The position numbers and the translations under genes are program-made. Positions 8,103 to 15,943 of a stretch of 64,000 nucleotides of DNA are shown here, piece after piece. Under the pieces are notes generated by a model. It was not told where the DNA came from and did not search any database. It saw only the letters and a list, made by a program, of their open reading frames with translations. Each line of letters starts with the position of its first letter. The stretch's first letter is position 1. The stretch comes from Mesorhizobium loti (GTDB taxonomy: Bacteria; Pseudomonadota; Alphaproteobacteria; Rhizobiales; Rhizobiaceae): assembly GCF_003148495.1 (NCBI RefSeq), contig NZ_QGGH01000014.1, positions 82,172 through 146,171 of the forward strand, in the 5' to 3' direction.

Positions 8103-9296
8103 ATGGCAAAGAACAAACTCTCTGAAACTCGAATTAGGGGCCTCGAAAAACCGGGGGTGTACGGCGATGGCGACGGCCTGTGGCTGCGCGTACAGAAGGC
8201 AGGGAGCAAGAACTGGATATTCATCTATCGCCGCGGTGCGGACCGATCCGAGATCGGCCTTGGAGGCTACGGGCAGGGGACGGCGCCTGTCTCTCTCACA
8301 TTGGCTCGAGAGAAGGCCGAAATTGTCCGTGGCCAATTGGCGCGCGGCATAGATCCACGCGGAGATCGGAATGTAGTGAAGCCGAAGACTTTCGCCGACT
8401 GCATGGACGCGCTGCTTACCGCCAAGGAACCGGAATGGACCAATGCTAAGCACAAGGCGCAGTGGGAGATGACACTTCGCGAATACGGCAAGCCGCTGCA
8501 TGATCTGCCGATCGCCGATATCGTTATGGGTGACGTCAAGGATTGCCTGTTGCCGCATTGGCAGGAGCGCCCAGAGACGGCTGACAGGCTGCGCAGTCGC
8601 ATACAGGCAGTTATCGACTACGGCATTGCACACGAATGGCGCACAGCTGGCAACCCAGCGCGATGGAGAGGCTTGCTGGACAAGGTGATGCCGAGGCGCC
8701 AGAAATTGACGCGAGGTCATCACGCCGCCCTGGCATATTCCGACGCACCCAAAATGATGGCAAAGCTTCGCCAATCTTCAGGCACCGCGGCCAGAGCTGT
8801 TGAGTTCATCGCACTAACTGCAGCCCGCACGGGGGAGGCCAGGGGTGCCGTCTGGTCAGAGATAGATTGGAAGGCCAATGTTTGGACCTGTCCGCCAGAC
8901 CGCATGAAGGCTGGCAAGGAACACCGCGTCCCTTTGTCAGATCGCGCCATCGACATTCTCAAAGCGATGCAGCAGCGATCCACAGGCGACTATGTTTTCG
9001 GCGGCGGTGTCGACGGAAAGCCGGTGTCAGACACCGCCATGACGAAGGCTTTGCGACTTGCGTCGCCAGATAAGTCAGCAACCCTGCACGGTTTGCGATC
9101 GATGTTTCGCGATTGGGCTGGAAACGAAACGACCCACGAGCGAGAGGTTGCAGAGGCGGCCTTGGCCCATTCAATAGGGAATTCCGTAGAGCAGGCCTAT
9201 CGTCGTTCTGACGCATTAGACAAGCGTCGTCGGCTTATGGACGAGTGGTCCGTGTATTGCGCACAACCAACTCCCAAAAAAGTTCTTGACAACTGA
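8103..9296 (+). CDS. int: Tyrosine-type site-specific integrase (P4-like)
   Basis: A 397-aa recombinase that would integrate and excise the element at tRNA-Ser. The N-terminal arm-binding domain of the DUF4102 type spans about residues 1-90, a core-binding SAM-like domain about 95-185, and the catalytic domain the remainder. The catalytic residues are present: R242 (TAARTGEARG), H329-x2-R332 (LHGLRSMFRDW), H355 (EAALAHSIGN) and Tyr366 (EQAYRRSD). The gene begins about 100 bp inside attL. It appears intact. Confidence 0.96.
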   Translation: MAKNKLSETRIRGLEKPGVYGDGDGLWLRVQKAGSKNWIFIYRRGADRSEIGLGGYGQGTAPVSLTLAREKAEIVRGQLARGIDPRGDRNVVKPKTFADCMDALLTAKEPEWTNAKHKAQWEMTLREYGKPLHDLPIADIVMGDVKDCLLPHWQERPETADRLRSRIQAVIDYGIAHEWRTAGNPARWRGLLDKVMPRRQKLTRGHHAALAYSDAPKMMAKLRQSSGTAARAVEFIALTAARTGEARGAVWSEIDWKANVWTCPPDRMKAGKEHRVPLSDRAIDILKAMQQRSTGDYVFGGGVDGKPVSDTAMTKALRLASPDKSATLHGLRSMFRDWAGNETTHEREVAEAALAHSIGNSVEQAYRRSDALDKRRRLMDEWSVYCAQPTPKKVLDN

Positions 9297-9319
9297 AAAA
9301 TTCGAGAGATCGATTTTGC

Positions 9320-9348
9320 TTGACTTTTTAGGTTAAAACGCCTATAAG
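9320..9348 (+). promoter_or_regulatory. Promoter with operator in its spacer, upstream of alpA
   Basis: The -35 TTGACT (9320-9325) and the -10 TATAAG (9343-9348) are separated by exactly 17 bp. The spacer is almost filled by AGGTTAAAACGCCT (9330-9343), a variant of the palindrome AGGCG-AAAA-CGCCT found repeatedly at 23514-23582. A repressor bound here would block RNA polymerase. It would drive the alpA operon rightward. Confidence 0.7.
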
Positions 9349-9410
9349 CAATTTACAGTCTTTGAGCGAGTCGAAAACTTGCCTGACTTCGGCCAACCGC
9401 TCTAAGCGGA

Positions 9411-9497
9411 GCCATATTGATTCCGCCCCTCCAGCCGTCACATCGTGACGTGATCTTCATAAATCGCTTCTGGTTTTTGAACCGCCATCAATATGGC
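9411..9497 (+). promoter_or_regulatory. Structured leader of alpA with nested hairpins
   Basis: A perfect 11-bp inverted repeat, GCCATATTGAT (9411-9421) and ATCAATATGGC (9487-9497), encloses a second hairpin CGTCAC-atc-GTGACG (9436-9450). The outer 3' arm ends 3 bases before the GGGGAG ribosome binding site of alpA, so folding could affect translation. It might instead be a DNA site for a dimeric regulator. Confidence 0.45.
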
Positions 9498-9511
9498 GTG
9501 GGGAGATTCGC

Positions 9512-9718
9512 ATGCCCGCAAATGATAATGAACCGCTCTTCATTTCCATGAAGGACGCAGCCCGCTTGACTTCAATGTCTAGAACACTGGTGCTCGTCCT
9601 TCACAATGAAGGCTTGTTCCCGAAGATGGTAAAGCTTGGTGAGCGACGCATAGCGTTCGTTCGAACGGAGGTGCTCAAATGGGCCGCCGATAAAATGGCG
9701 GCTCGAGCCACAGCATGA
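9512..9718 (+). CDS. AlpA-type helix-turn-helix regulator / excisionase
   Basis: A 68-aa DNA-binding protein of the AlpA/MerR-like excisionase type: LFISMKDAARLTSMSRTLVL forms the winged-helix motif and RRIAFVRTEVLKWAADKMA the wing and second helix. Such proteins activate integrase genes or act as recombination directionality factors in P4-like and other integrative elements. A good ribosome binding site (GGGGAG) lies 6-7 bp before the ATG. It is preceded by a consensus promoter with an internal operator and a structured leader. Confidence 0.85.
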   Translation: MPANDNEPLFISMKDAARLTSMSRTLVLVLHNEGLFPKMVKLGERRIAFVRTEVLKWAADKMAARATA

Positions 9719-9828
9719 AGCCGTCAAGAGAACTCGAGGCCGAGCTGCAAGTGCCCGCAGGCGCGATTCTCTTACTGCAACAGGCCTGCGAGCAAATATG
9801 CCGCCAGAGCCACGGTCGTCCCGACTAA
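9715..9828 (+). CDS. Small ORF overlapping the alpA stop
   Basis: A 37-aa frame starting in an ATGA overlap with the alpA stop codon, as in translationally coupled genes: MKPSRELEAELQVPAGAILL and then a Gln/Cys-rich tail (QQACEQICRQSHGRPD). No family recognised. The overlap is the only evidence that it is translated. Confidence 0.35.
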   Translation: MKPSRELEAELQVPAGAILLLQQACEQICRQSHGRPD

Positions 9829-9876
9829 AAACCCACCGCGGAACCAACCGCGGCCGCTCCATTAGGGAACCACCAA

Positions 9877-10134
9877 TTGCAAATCCTCAGTATCAGACCG
9901 GAGCCACCAGGCGCCGGTAGCACAGTCGCGCGCTTCGATCTGGAGCTATCCGACCAGCTCCGTATGTTTGGGCTGCGGCTTGTCAGAAAGCCGGATGGCC
10001 TTCGAGCCATTTACGCACCGAACTCTGGTGGCGCGCGCGTCGTGACTTTTGGCGCGACTCTTGTTCAGGAAATTGCCAATGCCGCGGAAGCGGCCATCAA
10101 GGGGCTTTCGCCGCATGACCACAACCCAGCCTAA
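9877..10134 (+). CDS. Hypothetical element protein, 85 aa (TTG start)
   Basis: The frame begins with TTG after an AGGGA ribosome binding site: LQILSIRPEPPGAGSTVARF, then a compact alpha/beta sequence with FGLRLVRKPDGLRAIYAP. I associate this pattern with small proteins next to replication ATPases in rhizobial mobile elements, but no function is known. It overlaps the following ATPase gene by 20 bp, so the two are probably translated together. Confidence 0.6.
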   Translation: MQILSIRPEPPGAGSTVARFDLELSDQLRMFGLRLVRKPDGLRAIYAPNSGGARVVTFGATLVQEIANAAEAAIKGLSPHDHNPA

Positions 10135-11419
10135 TGCCATCGAGGAAGCATCATCGGATTTCCAAGACGCCATAATCGATTTTCAGGCTGGAACTGGCAC
10201 CGAGGCCGAAAGGATAAAGCGGCTCACATCGGCTGCCACTGCCCTTAACTCGGCTATTGCCACCCGTGCCGGTTCGGATCGCCAACCAGCGAACGATAAT
10301 CGCGAGCAAAAGTGGCCAGGCATCGTCTCGAGCGGCGATCTTGTGCGTGGCTTCGTGCCGCCGGACTACCATGTGGAAGGCATAGCCCAGGCCGGGTTTC
10401 TCTATTCCACTACGGCAATGACCGGTACGGGCAAGACGGCTGTCTTGCTGCTGCTCGCAGCCCATACGGCTCTAGGAGCGCCAATCAACGATCGGGAGGT
10501 GCGCAAGGGGCGCGTGGTCTACTTCGCGGGCGAAAACCCCGACGACGTGACTATGCGATGGATCGCCATGGCGCATCACATGGGATTCGACGCCGACGCC
10601 ATGGACGTCCACTTCATTAAAGGCACGTTCAGCATCCCGAAGATGTTCACTCGCATCACAGCGGAGGTCACAAAGCTCGGCGGCGCCGAACTGGTCGTGG
10701 TCGACACGTCTGCTGCTTATTTCCAAGGCCAGGAAGAAAACAGCAACACAGAGCTTGGGCGGCATGCGCGTGACCTGCGCACCTTGACGACGTTGCCGGG
10801 CAGTCCGTGCGTCCTTGTGGCCTGCCATCCCGTGAAAGCCGCTGACGCGACAAATCTGCTGCCCCGCGGAGGTGGCGCTTTCATTGCCGAAATTGATGGC
10901 AACCTCGTCCTGACAAAGGGTGACTCCGGCACCATTCGGCTCCATTGGCACGGGAAGCACAGAGGGCCGGACTTTGATCCTGTGCACTTCGAACTGCAGA
11001 CGGTAACAGCTCCTGCGCTCATCGATAGCAAGGGCCGCGACGTTCCTACGGTGATGGCCTCCGCTCTCACAACCGGTGAGACAAAGAAGCGCCGCGTTGA
11101 GGCCCGCAGGGACGAGGACGAGGTGCTTCTGTTGATAGACAAAGACGGAGGCAAATCTCTCCTAGAGATGGCCGAAATACTCGGTTGGCAGAAAGACGGC
11201 GAGCCGCACAGGCGGCGCGTTTCGATGGCGACTGAAAAGCTCACAAGGGCGAAACTGGCAAACTACACCGGCCGCAAATGGAAGCTTACCGCCGCCGGGC
11301 AGGACGCGGCATCCGACGCGAAAGCAGAGCGGTTCAAGGCCGAACAGGCAGCAGCCTCTGTGTCACGTTTCGTTGAAAGAAATCGCCGTCCGGACCCGCC
11401 CGACGACGCGGACGACTGA
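10115..11419 (+). CDS. RepA-like AAA/RecA-fold ATPase of the element
   Basis: A 434-aa P-loop ATPase. The Walker A is AMTGTGKTA (about 101-109) and the Walker B is AELVVVDTSA (D197), followed by a His-containing sensor (VACHPVKAAD) typical of RepA/RSF1010-type hexameric replicative helicases and AAA_25 proteins. The C-terminal 120 residues (EVLLLIDKDGGKSLLEMAEI) look like a winged-helix DNA-binding module. The ATG at 10115 overlaps the preceding gene; upstream in-frame starts would lie deeper inside it. Its likely role is to initiate or unwind element replication. An inverted-repeat cluster follows directly downstream. Confidence 0.8.
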   Translation: MTTTQPNAIEEASSDFQDAIIDFQAGTGTEAERIKRLTSAATALNSAIATRAGSDRQPANDNREQKWPGIVSSGDLVRGFVPPDYHVEGIAQAGFLYSTTAMTGTGKTAVLLLLAAHTALGAPINDREVRKGRVVYFAGENPDDVTMRWIAMAHHMGFDADAMDVHFIKGTFSIPKMFTRITAEVTKLGGAELVVVDTSAAYFQGQEENSNTELGRHARDLRTLTTLPGSPCVLVACHPVKAADATNLLPRGGGAFIAEIDGNLVLTKGDSGTIRLHWHGKHRGPDFDPVHFELQTVTAPALIDSKGRDVPTVMASALTTGETKKRRVEARRDEDEVLLLIDKDGGKSLLEMAEILGWQKDGEPHRRRVSMATEKLTRAKLANYTGRKWKLTAAGQDAASDAKAERFKAEQAAASVSRFVERNRRPDPPDDADD

Positions 11420-11448
11420 AGGCGAAAACTAATCGAATTTCGGCAAAT

Positions 11449-11627
11449 CGTCCGTGCGGACGAAAACACGGACAATGGACCAGAAAAGAGGCGAAAAACG
11501 TAATGGTTTCAAACTGTACGCGACGGACGACAATTCTTTAAAAACAGCTTGTGGTGGGGGTGGATTTATCCACCCACCCACTGTCGTCCGTCCGTCCAGA
11601 TTCCCTAGGGGACGGACGACGGACGAC
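11449..11627. repeat. GACGGACGAC repeat cluster, candidate replication origin
   Basis: Non-coding region after the ATPase gene. It contains CGTCCGTGCGGACG (11449-11462), GACGGACGAC (11522-11531), its inverse GTCGTCCGTC (11583-11592), and two more overlapping direct copies at 11611-11627. Between the central inverted pair lie an AT-rich stretch (11532-11547) and a GC-rich hairpin GGGTGGAT/ATCCACCC (11558-11575). Iteron-like repeats, an AT-rich spacer and adjacency to a RepA-like gene suggest an origin. There is no T-run to make it a terminator. Confidence 0.5.
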
Positions 11628-11672
11628 TTCTAAGAAAACCTGATGAGGAGAACATCATGAAAGCATTCGACA

Positions 11673-11882
11673 ATGAGCAGCAACGTAATTTCAATAGAAC
11701 CATTCGAAGCCGAGTACGCTGTGCGCCAGATGGGCGGCGGTGAGAAATGGTACTCATGCCGAGTGGTCGGCATCGCTGACGACAGCCCGCACGATTCTGG
11801 CCGGTTTCTGATCATCACCGACGACGAAGATGGCAACCTCTACACCGGAAGCGCCAATAAGGTGCGGCGGGTAGACGAATGA
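11673..11882 (+). CDS. Hypothetical element protein, 69 aa
   Basis: MSSNVISIEPFEAEYAVRQM followed by an acidic C-terminal half (LIITDDEDGNLYTGSANKVR). The sequence has the look of a small SH3-like beta protein. A GAGGAG ribosome binding site actually serves an ATG at 11657, which opens a 28-aa frame overlapping this start, so this gene may be translated by coupling to that short leader peptide. No family recognised. Confidence 0.5.
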   Translation: MSSNVISIEPFEAEYAVRQMGGGEKWYSCRVVGIADDSPHDSGRFLIITDDEDGNLYTGSANKVRRVDE

Positions 11883-12004
11883 TGGGAGGCGCCAGTGGCT
11901 GCAGCGAGAACCGTCGAGACCAATGTCGAAACGGTGCAAGTTCGCCGCATTTCGTGGGAGGCACTTTGGAAGATCCGGCCAGACTTAGCGCCGGCAAGTG
12001 CGTT

Positions 12005-12208
12005 TCACCAAATGCCCAAGCTAGCGCCGAAGGGGTGGATACCGGCAAGCAGCGCGCCAATTGCGCCGAGCGTCGCCAGCACTAGTTCATAACGCCGAAG
12101 TGAAACCCGCTGCTCGAATTGTACCGGTTTGCCCTTCCAAAACAGTTGACCGCTCTCATCGACTTCGAACGCGTCATATTCGTCCAACCCCATTACCCGG
12201 CGCGCCAT
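12005..12208 (-). CDS. Small membrane protein, 67 aa
   Basis: A minus-strand frame with a good ribosome binding site (GGAGAAAC) before the ATG at 12208. The N-terminal half is soluble and acidic (MARRVMGLDEYDAFEVDESG) and the C-terminal half holds one hydrophobic segment (LVLATLGAIGALLAGIHPFG). It is divergent from the gene at 12327. A GTG-initiated plus-strand frame (11895-12092) overlaps it and was judged weaker. Function unknown. Confidence 0.55.
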   Translation of the reverse strand: MARRVMGLDEYDAFEVDESGQLFWKGKPVQFEQRVSLRRYELVLATLGAIGALLAGIHPFGASLGIW

Positions 12209-12326
12209 CTGTGTTTCTCCAACTTGCTTAGGTGCTGACGAAATTATCAGAATTACCCGTCCCGCGCATTGCGGAAACGGACTGCCCGGGCCTTGGCCGG
12301 TTTCTCTGATGGGATGACCACCCAAC

Positions 12327-13439
12327 ATGAATGACGATAATCCAAAAAGAGCAGAAGACTTTACGAGCCTGGGCGCACGCCGAACTTGGCTGGATAGCCT
12401 TCCGGACGAGCGTGTTCGCATTACCACCACGCCGACGCAGAAACGTCTCAAAGCCGCCAACGACAACAGGCGGCAAGCCGCCCTTGATGCCGTCGACGCG
12501 CTTCTGGCTCCGCATGTACCGAACTGCCTGCCTGACCCCCTTGAGACGCTAGACAAGGTGGCTGTCGGCGCCGGCTGGCGCATGCGGCCTGATATCCAAG
12601 AGATACAGCGCGCCATGCTCGGCCCCGTGTTTGTGCGGCCAGGCAATGGCAAAACGGACGCCGAACGATGGCAGTACCGGACTTTGCACATTGGCGCGCT
12701 TACATTCACGATGTGTCGCCGCACGGAGCGCGGCCCCGTCTTGGCATTTGGCAAGGTTGTGACTGGCGACATCATTATCCCGGCCGGCGCAATGATAGGG
12801 CGCGGTCTCAGTAAAAAAGGCACAACATTAAAGCCTTCGGAATATCGGACGTACGAAAAGCCGGTCATCAAAGCGACGCGAAGCGCGACACGCGTAAGGG
12901 ATTACATCAATCTTGCCGGGGCTTGGGAGCCAGAGCCTTATCGAAGGGTGGCAATACAACCGCTGTCGGCTGGCCGAACGCCCTTCTTTTCGGGTGCGAA
13001 CGAGCGCGCCATTGCAGCATCTGCAGTGCTTGCGGCGGCACGCGCAAATACTCCTGTGCTACCACCTGTCACCTACCTCCCCACTGCCTACGGCGCTGCG
13101 GACGGCTCTACGGGCGGTGTGTCGCGCGTCCACGGCAGTGGATCCAGTCATGATGGACACGCGAAGCGAGCATCCGACGAAGCCACCCGCGCGGTCGTGA
13201 AGAGGTGGCTCTCTGAAAAACTCGATGGCTTTGACATGCGAATCCTATCGCTTGCCACCAGCAGCGCAACGTCGAGCGAATCTGGGGCAGACCTTGGCAT
13301 GACACGGCACAGATTCGTGCGCGCGGCGAACGACGCGCTGGAGAAAGTGGCGATGTTATTGGTTGCCTCAACAGAACTTGCCACAAATCCGGCTTTAGCT
13401 TTGAGGGTAGAGACATCACCACACAAGCTTTGCGCCTGA
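12327..13439 (+). CDS. Hypothetical element protein, 370 aa
   Basis: No recognised domain. The N-terminal two thirds are globular and basic (PLETLDKVAVGAGWRMRPDI; RGPVLAFGKVVTGDIIIPAG). A low-complexity Ala/Thr/Gly/Ser-rich linker follows around residues 230-285, then a helical C-terminus (VVKRWLSEKLDGFDMRILSL; RHRFVRAANDALEKVAML) that could be a helix-turn-helix-like module. It lies between the replication and capsid segments, where a phage would place late regulators or terminase genes, but no Walker or nuclease motif of a terminase is visible. Confidence 0.6.
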   Translation: MNDDNPKRAEDFTSLGARRTWLDSLPDERVRITTTPTQKRLKAANDNRRQAALDAVDALLAPHVPNCLPDPLETLDKVAVGAGWRMRPDIQEIQRAMLGPVFVRPGNGKTDAERWQYRTLHIGALTFTMCRRTERGPVLAFGKVVTGDIIIPAGAMIGRGLSKKGTTLKPSEYRTYEKPVIKATRSATRVRDYINLAGAWEPEPYRRVAIQPLSAGRTPFFSGANERAIAASAVLAAARANTPVLPPVTYLPTAYGAADGSTGGVSRVHGSGSSHDGHAKRASDEATRAVVKRWLSEKLDGFDMRILSLATSSATSSESGADLGMTRHRFVRAANDALEKVAMLLVASTELATNPALALRVETSPHKLCA

Positions 13440-13501
13440 CGCCTCGTCACCGTCATGCGTTAACGCGCTCATTGGTCCAGTAGGCCAGGGCGCGGTCAAT
13501 T

Positions 13502-13518
13502 CGCACCTTTCGGGTGCG
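13502..13518 (+). other. Short hairpin upstream of the capsid operon
   Basis: CGCACC (13502-13507) / GGTGCG (13513-13518) with a 5-nt loop in the 189-bp gap after the 370-aa gene. No T-run. It could be a processing or weak termination site before the structural genes. Confidence 0.3.
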
Positions 13519-13628
13519 CCTCCACTTCCCAATCCGACTGCCTGCAACGGCGGTCGTTGATCGAGCCAGCGCGTTCTCGTCGGAGATTTGCGCTGGCTAC
13601 CGTTTCTCGAGCTAATGAAGGATCAAAG

Positions 13629-14237
13629 ATGGCCACCGCGAGAGCAGAGGCAAAGCACCCTCCTGCGCAGGATTTAGAAGCGATTTCGCGCAAGCGGGTC
13701 GCGTTTACAGACCGCGGCAAGGATATTCTCGCCGCCCGGCTCGAACTTGAGCACCAGGGTATTCGGCCCGAGGAAAGATCGAATTCGGGACCAGATCCCC
13801 GCGATCTAGCGGCCTCGATGTTGGACGGCTCCGCGTTGCCAGCCGCTCGACCTCCCACGCCCGGCGAAGAACTTTTTTCACTATTGGTTGAACAGCAGGC
13901 CATCACCATCGCACTCGATGAGCTGGCCGAACGCGAAAATCAGGCACGGCGCATCGCCGCCGCTGAAGCTCTGCAGGAAACCGCAGCCGATTGGCTGGAG
14001 ATCGTCCGCCAACGCGCACTCGCTGTTTTGGCCCTAAGGCGCCTCAACCAAGAGGCCGCGGCCTTCAGAGACAGAATCCGACGCATCGCAGGAGGGAACC
14101 CAACCAACCTAATCTGCGATTTCAACTCAGGGCCGTTCGCCCCAGCGATAGTCGGCGACCACGTCTACAGCTACCTCGAGGCCTGTGTGAAGGCTGGGGT
14201 CATTTCTCGATCGGAGATCAACAACAATGCGGCATGA
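13629..14237 (+). CDS. Hypothetical protein upstream of and overlapping the capsid gene
   Basis: A 202-aa frame. I use the ATG at 13629, which has a GAAGGAT-type ribosome binding site, rather than the longer 13557 start. It is strongly helical and charged, with probable coiled coil around ITIALDELAERENQARRIAA and ALAVLALRRLNQEAAAFRDR. Its stop overlaps the capsid start by 11 bp, indicating translational coupling. The position and helical character would suit a capsid scaffold or assembly factor, since the capsid protein itself has a short N-terminal extension; this is inference. Confidence 0.6.
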   Translation: MATARAEAKHPPAQDLEAISRKRVAFTDRGKDILAARLELEHQGIRPEERSNSGPDPRDLAASMLDGSALPAARPPTPGEELFSLLVEQQAITIALDELAERENQARRIAAAEALQETAADWLEIVRQRALAVLALRRLNQEAAAFRDRIRRIAGGNPTNLICDFNSGPFAPAIVGDHVYSYLEACVKAGVISRSEINNNAA

Positions 14238-15309
14238 AGTATTTAACGGCGGCGCACGCCGCGCTTTCGACGGCAAGTCGCCGCAATTAGCAGAGCGTGC
14301 TGGCCAGTGGGTTGCGGCGGCGTTGCTCCAGAACGAAAAGGCAGCTGCCTGGTGCGGTGATCGCGGCATCGCCATCGAAAAGGCGGCGCAGGGCGAACTG
14401 GTCGGTGGAGCCGGTGGCTTCACTGTGCCGGAAGAGATCGAATCCGAGATCATCGAATACCGAAATAGCCTTGCGGTTTTCAGGCAGGAAGCGCGCATCC
14501 GTCTGATGGGCTCAAGCTCACTGTCAGTGCCGAAGCGCACGGGTGCGCTAGGCGGGTACTACATCGGCGAAAATGTCGCCCTCACGGAGTCTGATAACGC
14601 TTGGGGCAACATCGAGCACGTGGCGAAGAAGCCCGCGGCGCTGACCCGCCTCTCAAGCGAAATGTGGGAGGATTCCGCCGCGGATCTCGGCGCGTTCTTT
14701 GTGGAGGAACTCAGCGCTATCTTCGCGGATATGGAGGATGACGCTGGATTCAACGGCGACGGGACGTCGACCTACGCGGGCATTTCCGGCATCTGCCCCA
14801 AGTTCGTTGCTGGTCTTGGTGGCGCAAGTCAGCTTGCCGGTGCGGTCGTTGCGACCTCCGCCCATGACACTTTCGAGGAAATTGATGCAACCGACATTGC
14901 CGCTCTGATGGCGGCGCTGCCCGAACGGTACTGGACCAGTGCGAAGTTCTACGTTTCTGGGTATGGCGCCGCAAAGTGCTTTGCCAGGATCGGTGCCACG
15001 GTCGGCGGCTGGATCATGACCGCAAATGGATTGCGGCCGATGCTTTCGTTCATGGGCTTCCCGATCGTCCTGAGCCCGAAGATGCCCGGCTCTGGTGACC
15101 TTAGCAATCGCGTCATGATCGTTTTTGGCGACATGCGTGCCGCTGTTTCCTTCGGCTCGCGCAAGGGCGTCTCTGTGGCGGTGAGCCAAAATCGCTATTT
15201 CGACCTAGATCAAATCGGTGTCCGAGGAATCGAGCGCTACGACATCAATTGCCATGGTGTTGGCGATGCCACAACGGCGGGGCCTCTCGTTGCTCTGATC
15301 GGAAACTGA
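14227..15309 (+). CDS. HK97-fold major capsid protein
   Basis: A 360-aa phage capsid protein of the HK97 (Phage_capsid) family. Recognisable segments are GGAGGFTVPEEIESEIIEYR at the start of the shell domain, GALGGYYIGENVALTESDNA, the E-loop and spine region LSSEMWEDSAADLGAFFVEE, the P-domain and A-domain region with ALMAALPERYWTSAKFYVSG, and the C-terminal FGDMRAAVSFGSRKGVSVAV strand. The N-terminal extension before the shell domain is only about 60 residues, shorter than the roughly 100-residue delta domain of HK97 itself. It is coupled to the upstream helical protein and is followed after 4 bp by the protease, the reverse of the usual order. Confidence 0.92.
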   Translation: MRHEVFNGGARRAFDGKSPQLAERAGQWVAAALLQNEKAAAWCGDRGIAIEKAAQGELVGGAGGFTVPEEIESEIIEYRNSLAVFRQEARIRLMGSSSLSVPKRTGALGGYYIGENVALTESDNAWGNIEHVAKKPAALTRLSSEMWEDSAADLGAFFVEELSAIFADMEDDAGFNGDGTSTYAGISGICPKFVAGLGGASQLAGAVVATSAHDTFEEIDATDIAALMAALPERYWTSAKFYVSGYGAAKCFARIGATVGGWIMTANGLRPMLSFMGFPIVLSPKMPGSGDLSNRVMIVFGDMRAAVSFGSRKGVSVAVSQNRYFDLDQIGVRGIERYDINCHGVGDATTAGPLVALIGN

Positions 15310-15313
15310 CGCC

Positions 15314-15943
15314 ATGACGATGTTCGTTCCATCAGCCAAATTTGCAGAGTTGGCTACGGCCGGCTCGACGGCAGGACAAGGCGTGCGGGTAACTGCACGC
15401 GCTATGCCAGACGCCTCTGCAGGGAGCCGGAAGGTTCGCTACGTCCTGTCAGACGGGAGCGTCGACCGCATGTCGGACACGATCAATCCCAACGGCTGGC
15501 AGCTTGATGAAATCCGGCGCAATCCGGTCGTGTTGTTCGGGCATAAATCCGACGAGCCGCCCATCGGCAAACTATCGGGCTTGCAGGTGGTGAACGGCAA
15601 ACTCATCGGCGACGTTGAGTTCGCTGATGCGGAGACCTACGCATTCGCCGACACGATCTTTCGCCTCGTAAAGGGCGGCTACCTCCGCGCTGGATCTGTG
15701 GGCTTCGTCCCGCTCGAGTGGAAGTTCTCGACCGACCAGAGTCGAAAAGGTGGTGTCGATTTCCTGAAGCAGCAGCTCTTGGAATTCTCGGTGACTCCAG
15801 TTCCAGCAAATCCGAATGCACTTTCAGATGCGCGCTCGAAGGGCTTGATCCCGACGTCTCACATGCGCGCCCTCGAGACAGCTACGGCGACGCCGAGATT
15901 AGATGCGGCCCGGCGCAAGCTCGCAGCAATGAGCAGATCGTAA
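15314..15943 (+). CDS. HK97 family prohead protease
   Basis: A 209-aa caudoviral serine protease (family S78) that trims capsid scaffolding regions during prohead maturation. Its catalytic residues can be assigned: H77 in NPVVLFGHKSDEPPIG and S128 in GGYLRAGSVGFVPLEW, followed by the conserved LLEFSVTPVPANPNAL strand. It lies 4 bp after the capsid gene, and its stop overlaps the next start (TAATG). No portal gene precedes it, which is unusual. Confidence 0.93.
   Translation: MTMFVPSAKFAELATAGSTAGQGVRVTARAMPDASAGSRKVRYVLSDGSVDRMSDTINPNGWQLDEIRRNPVVLFGHKSDEPPIGKLSGLQVVNGKLIGDVEFADAETYAFADTIFRLVKGGYLRAGSVGFVPLEWKFSTDQSRKGGVDFLKQQLLEFSVTPVPANPNALSDARSKGLIPTSHMRALETATATPRLDAARRKLAAMSRS

Noticed and set aside
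11895..12092. 65-aa GTG-initiated plus-strand frame
   Set aside because: No ribosome binding site of note and overlaps the minus-strand membrane protein with a better start; composition of the second half looks like antisense of a hydrophobic segment.
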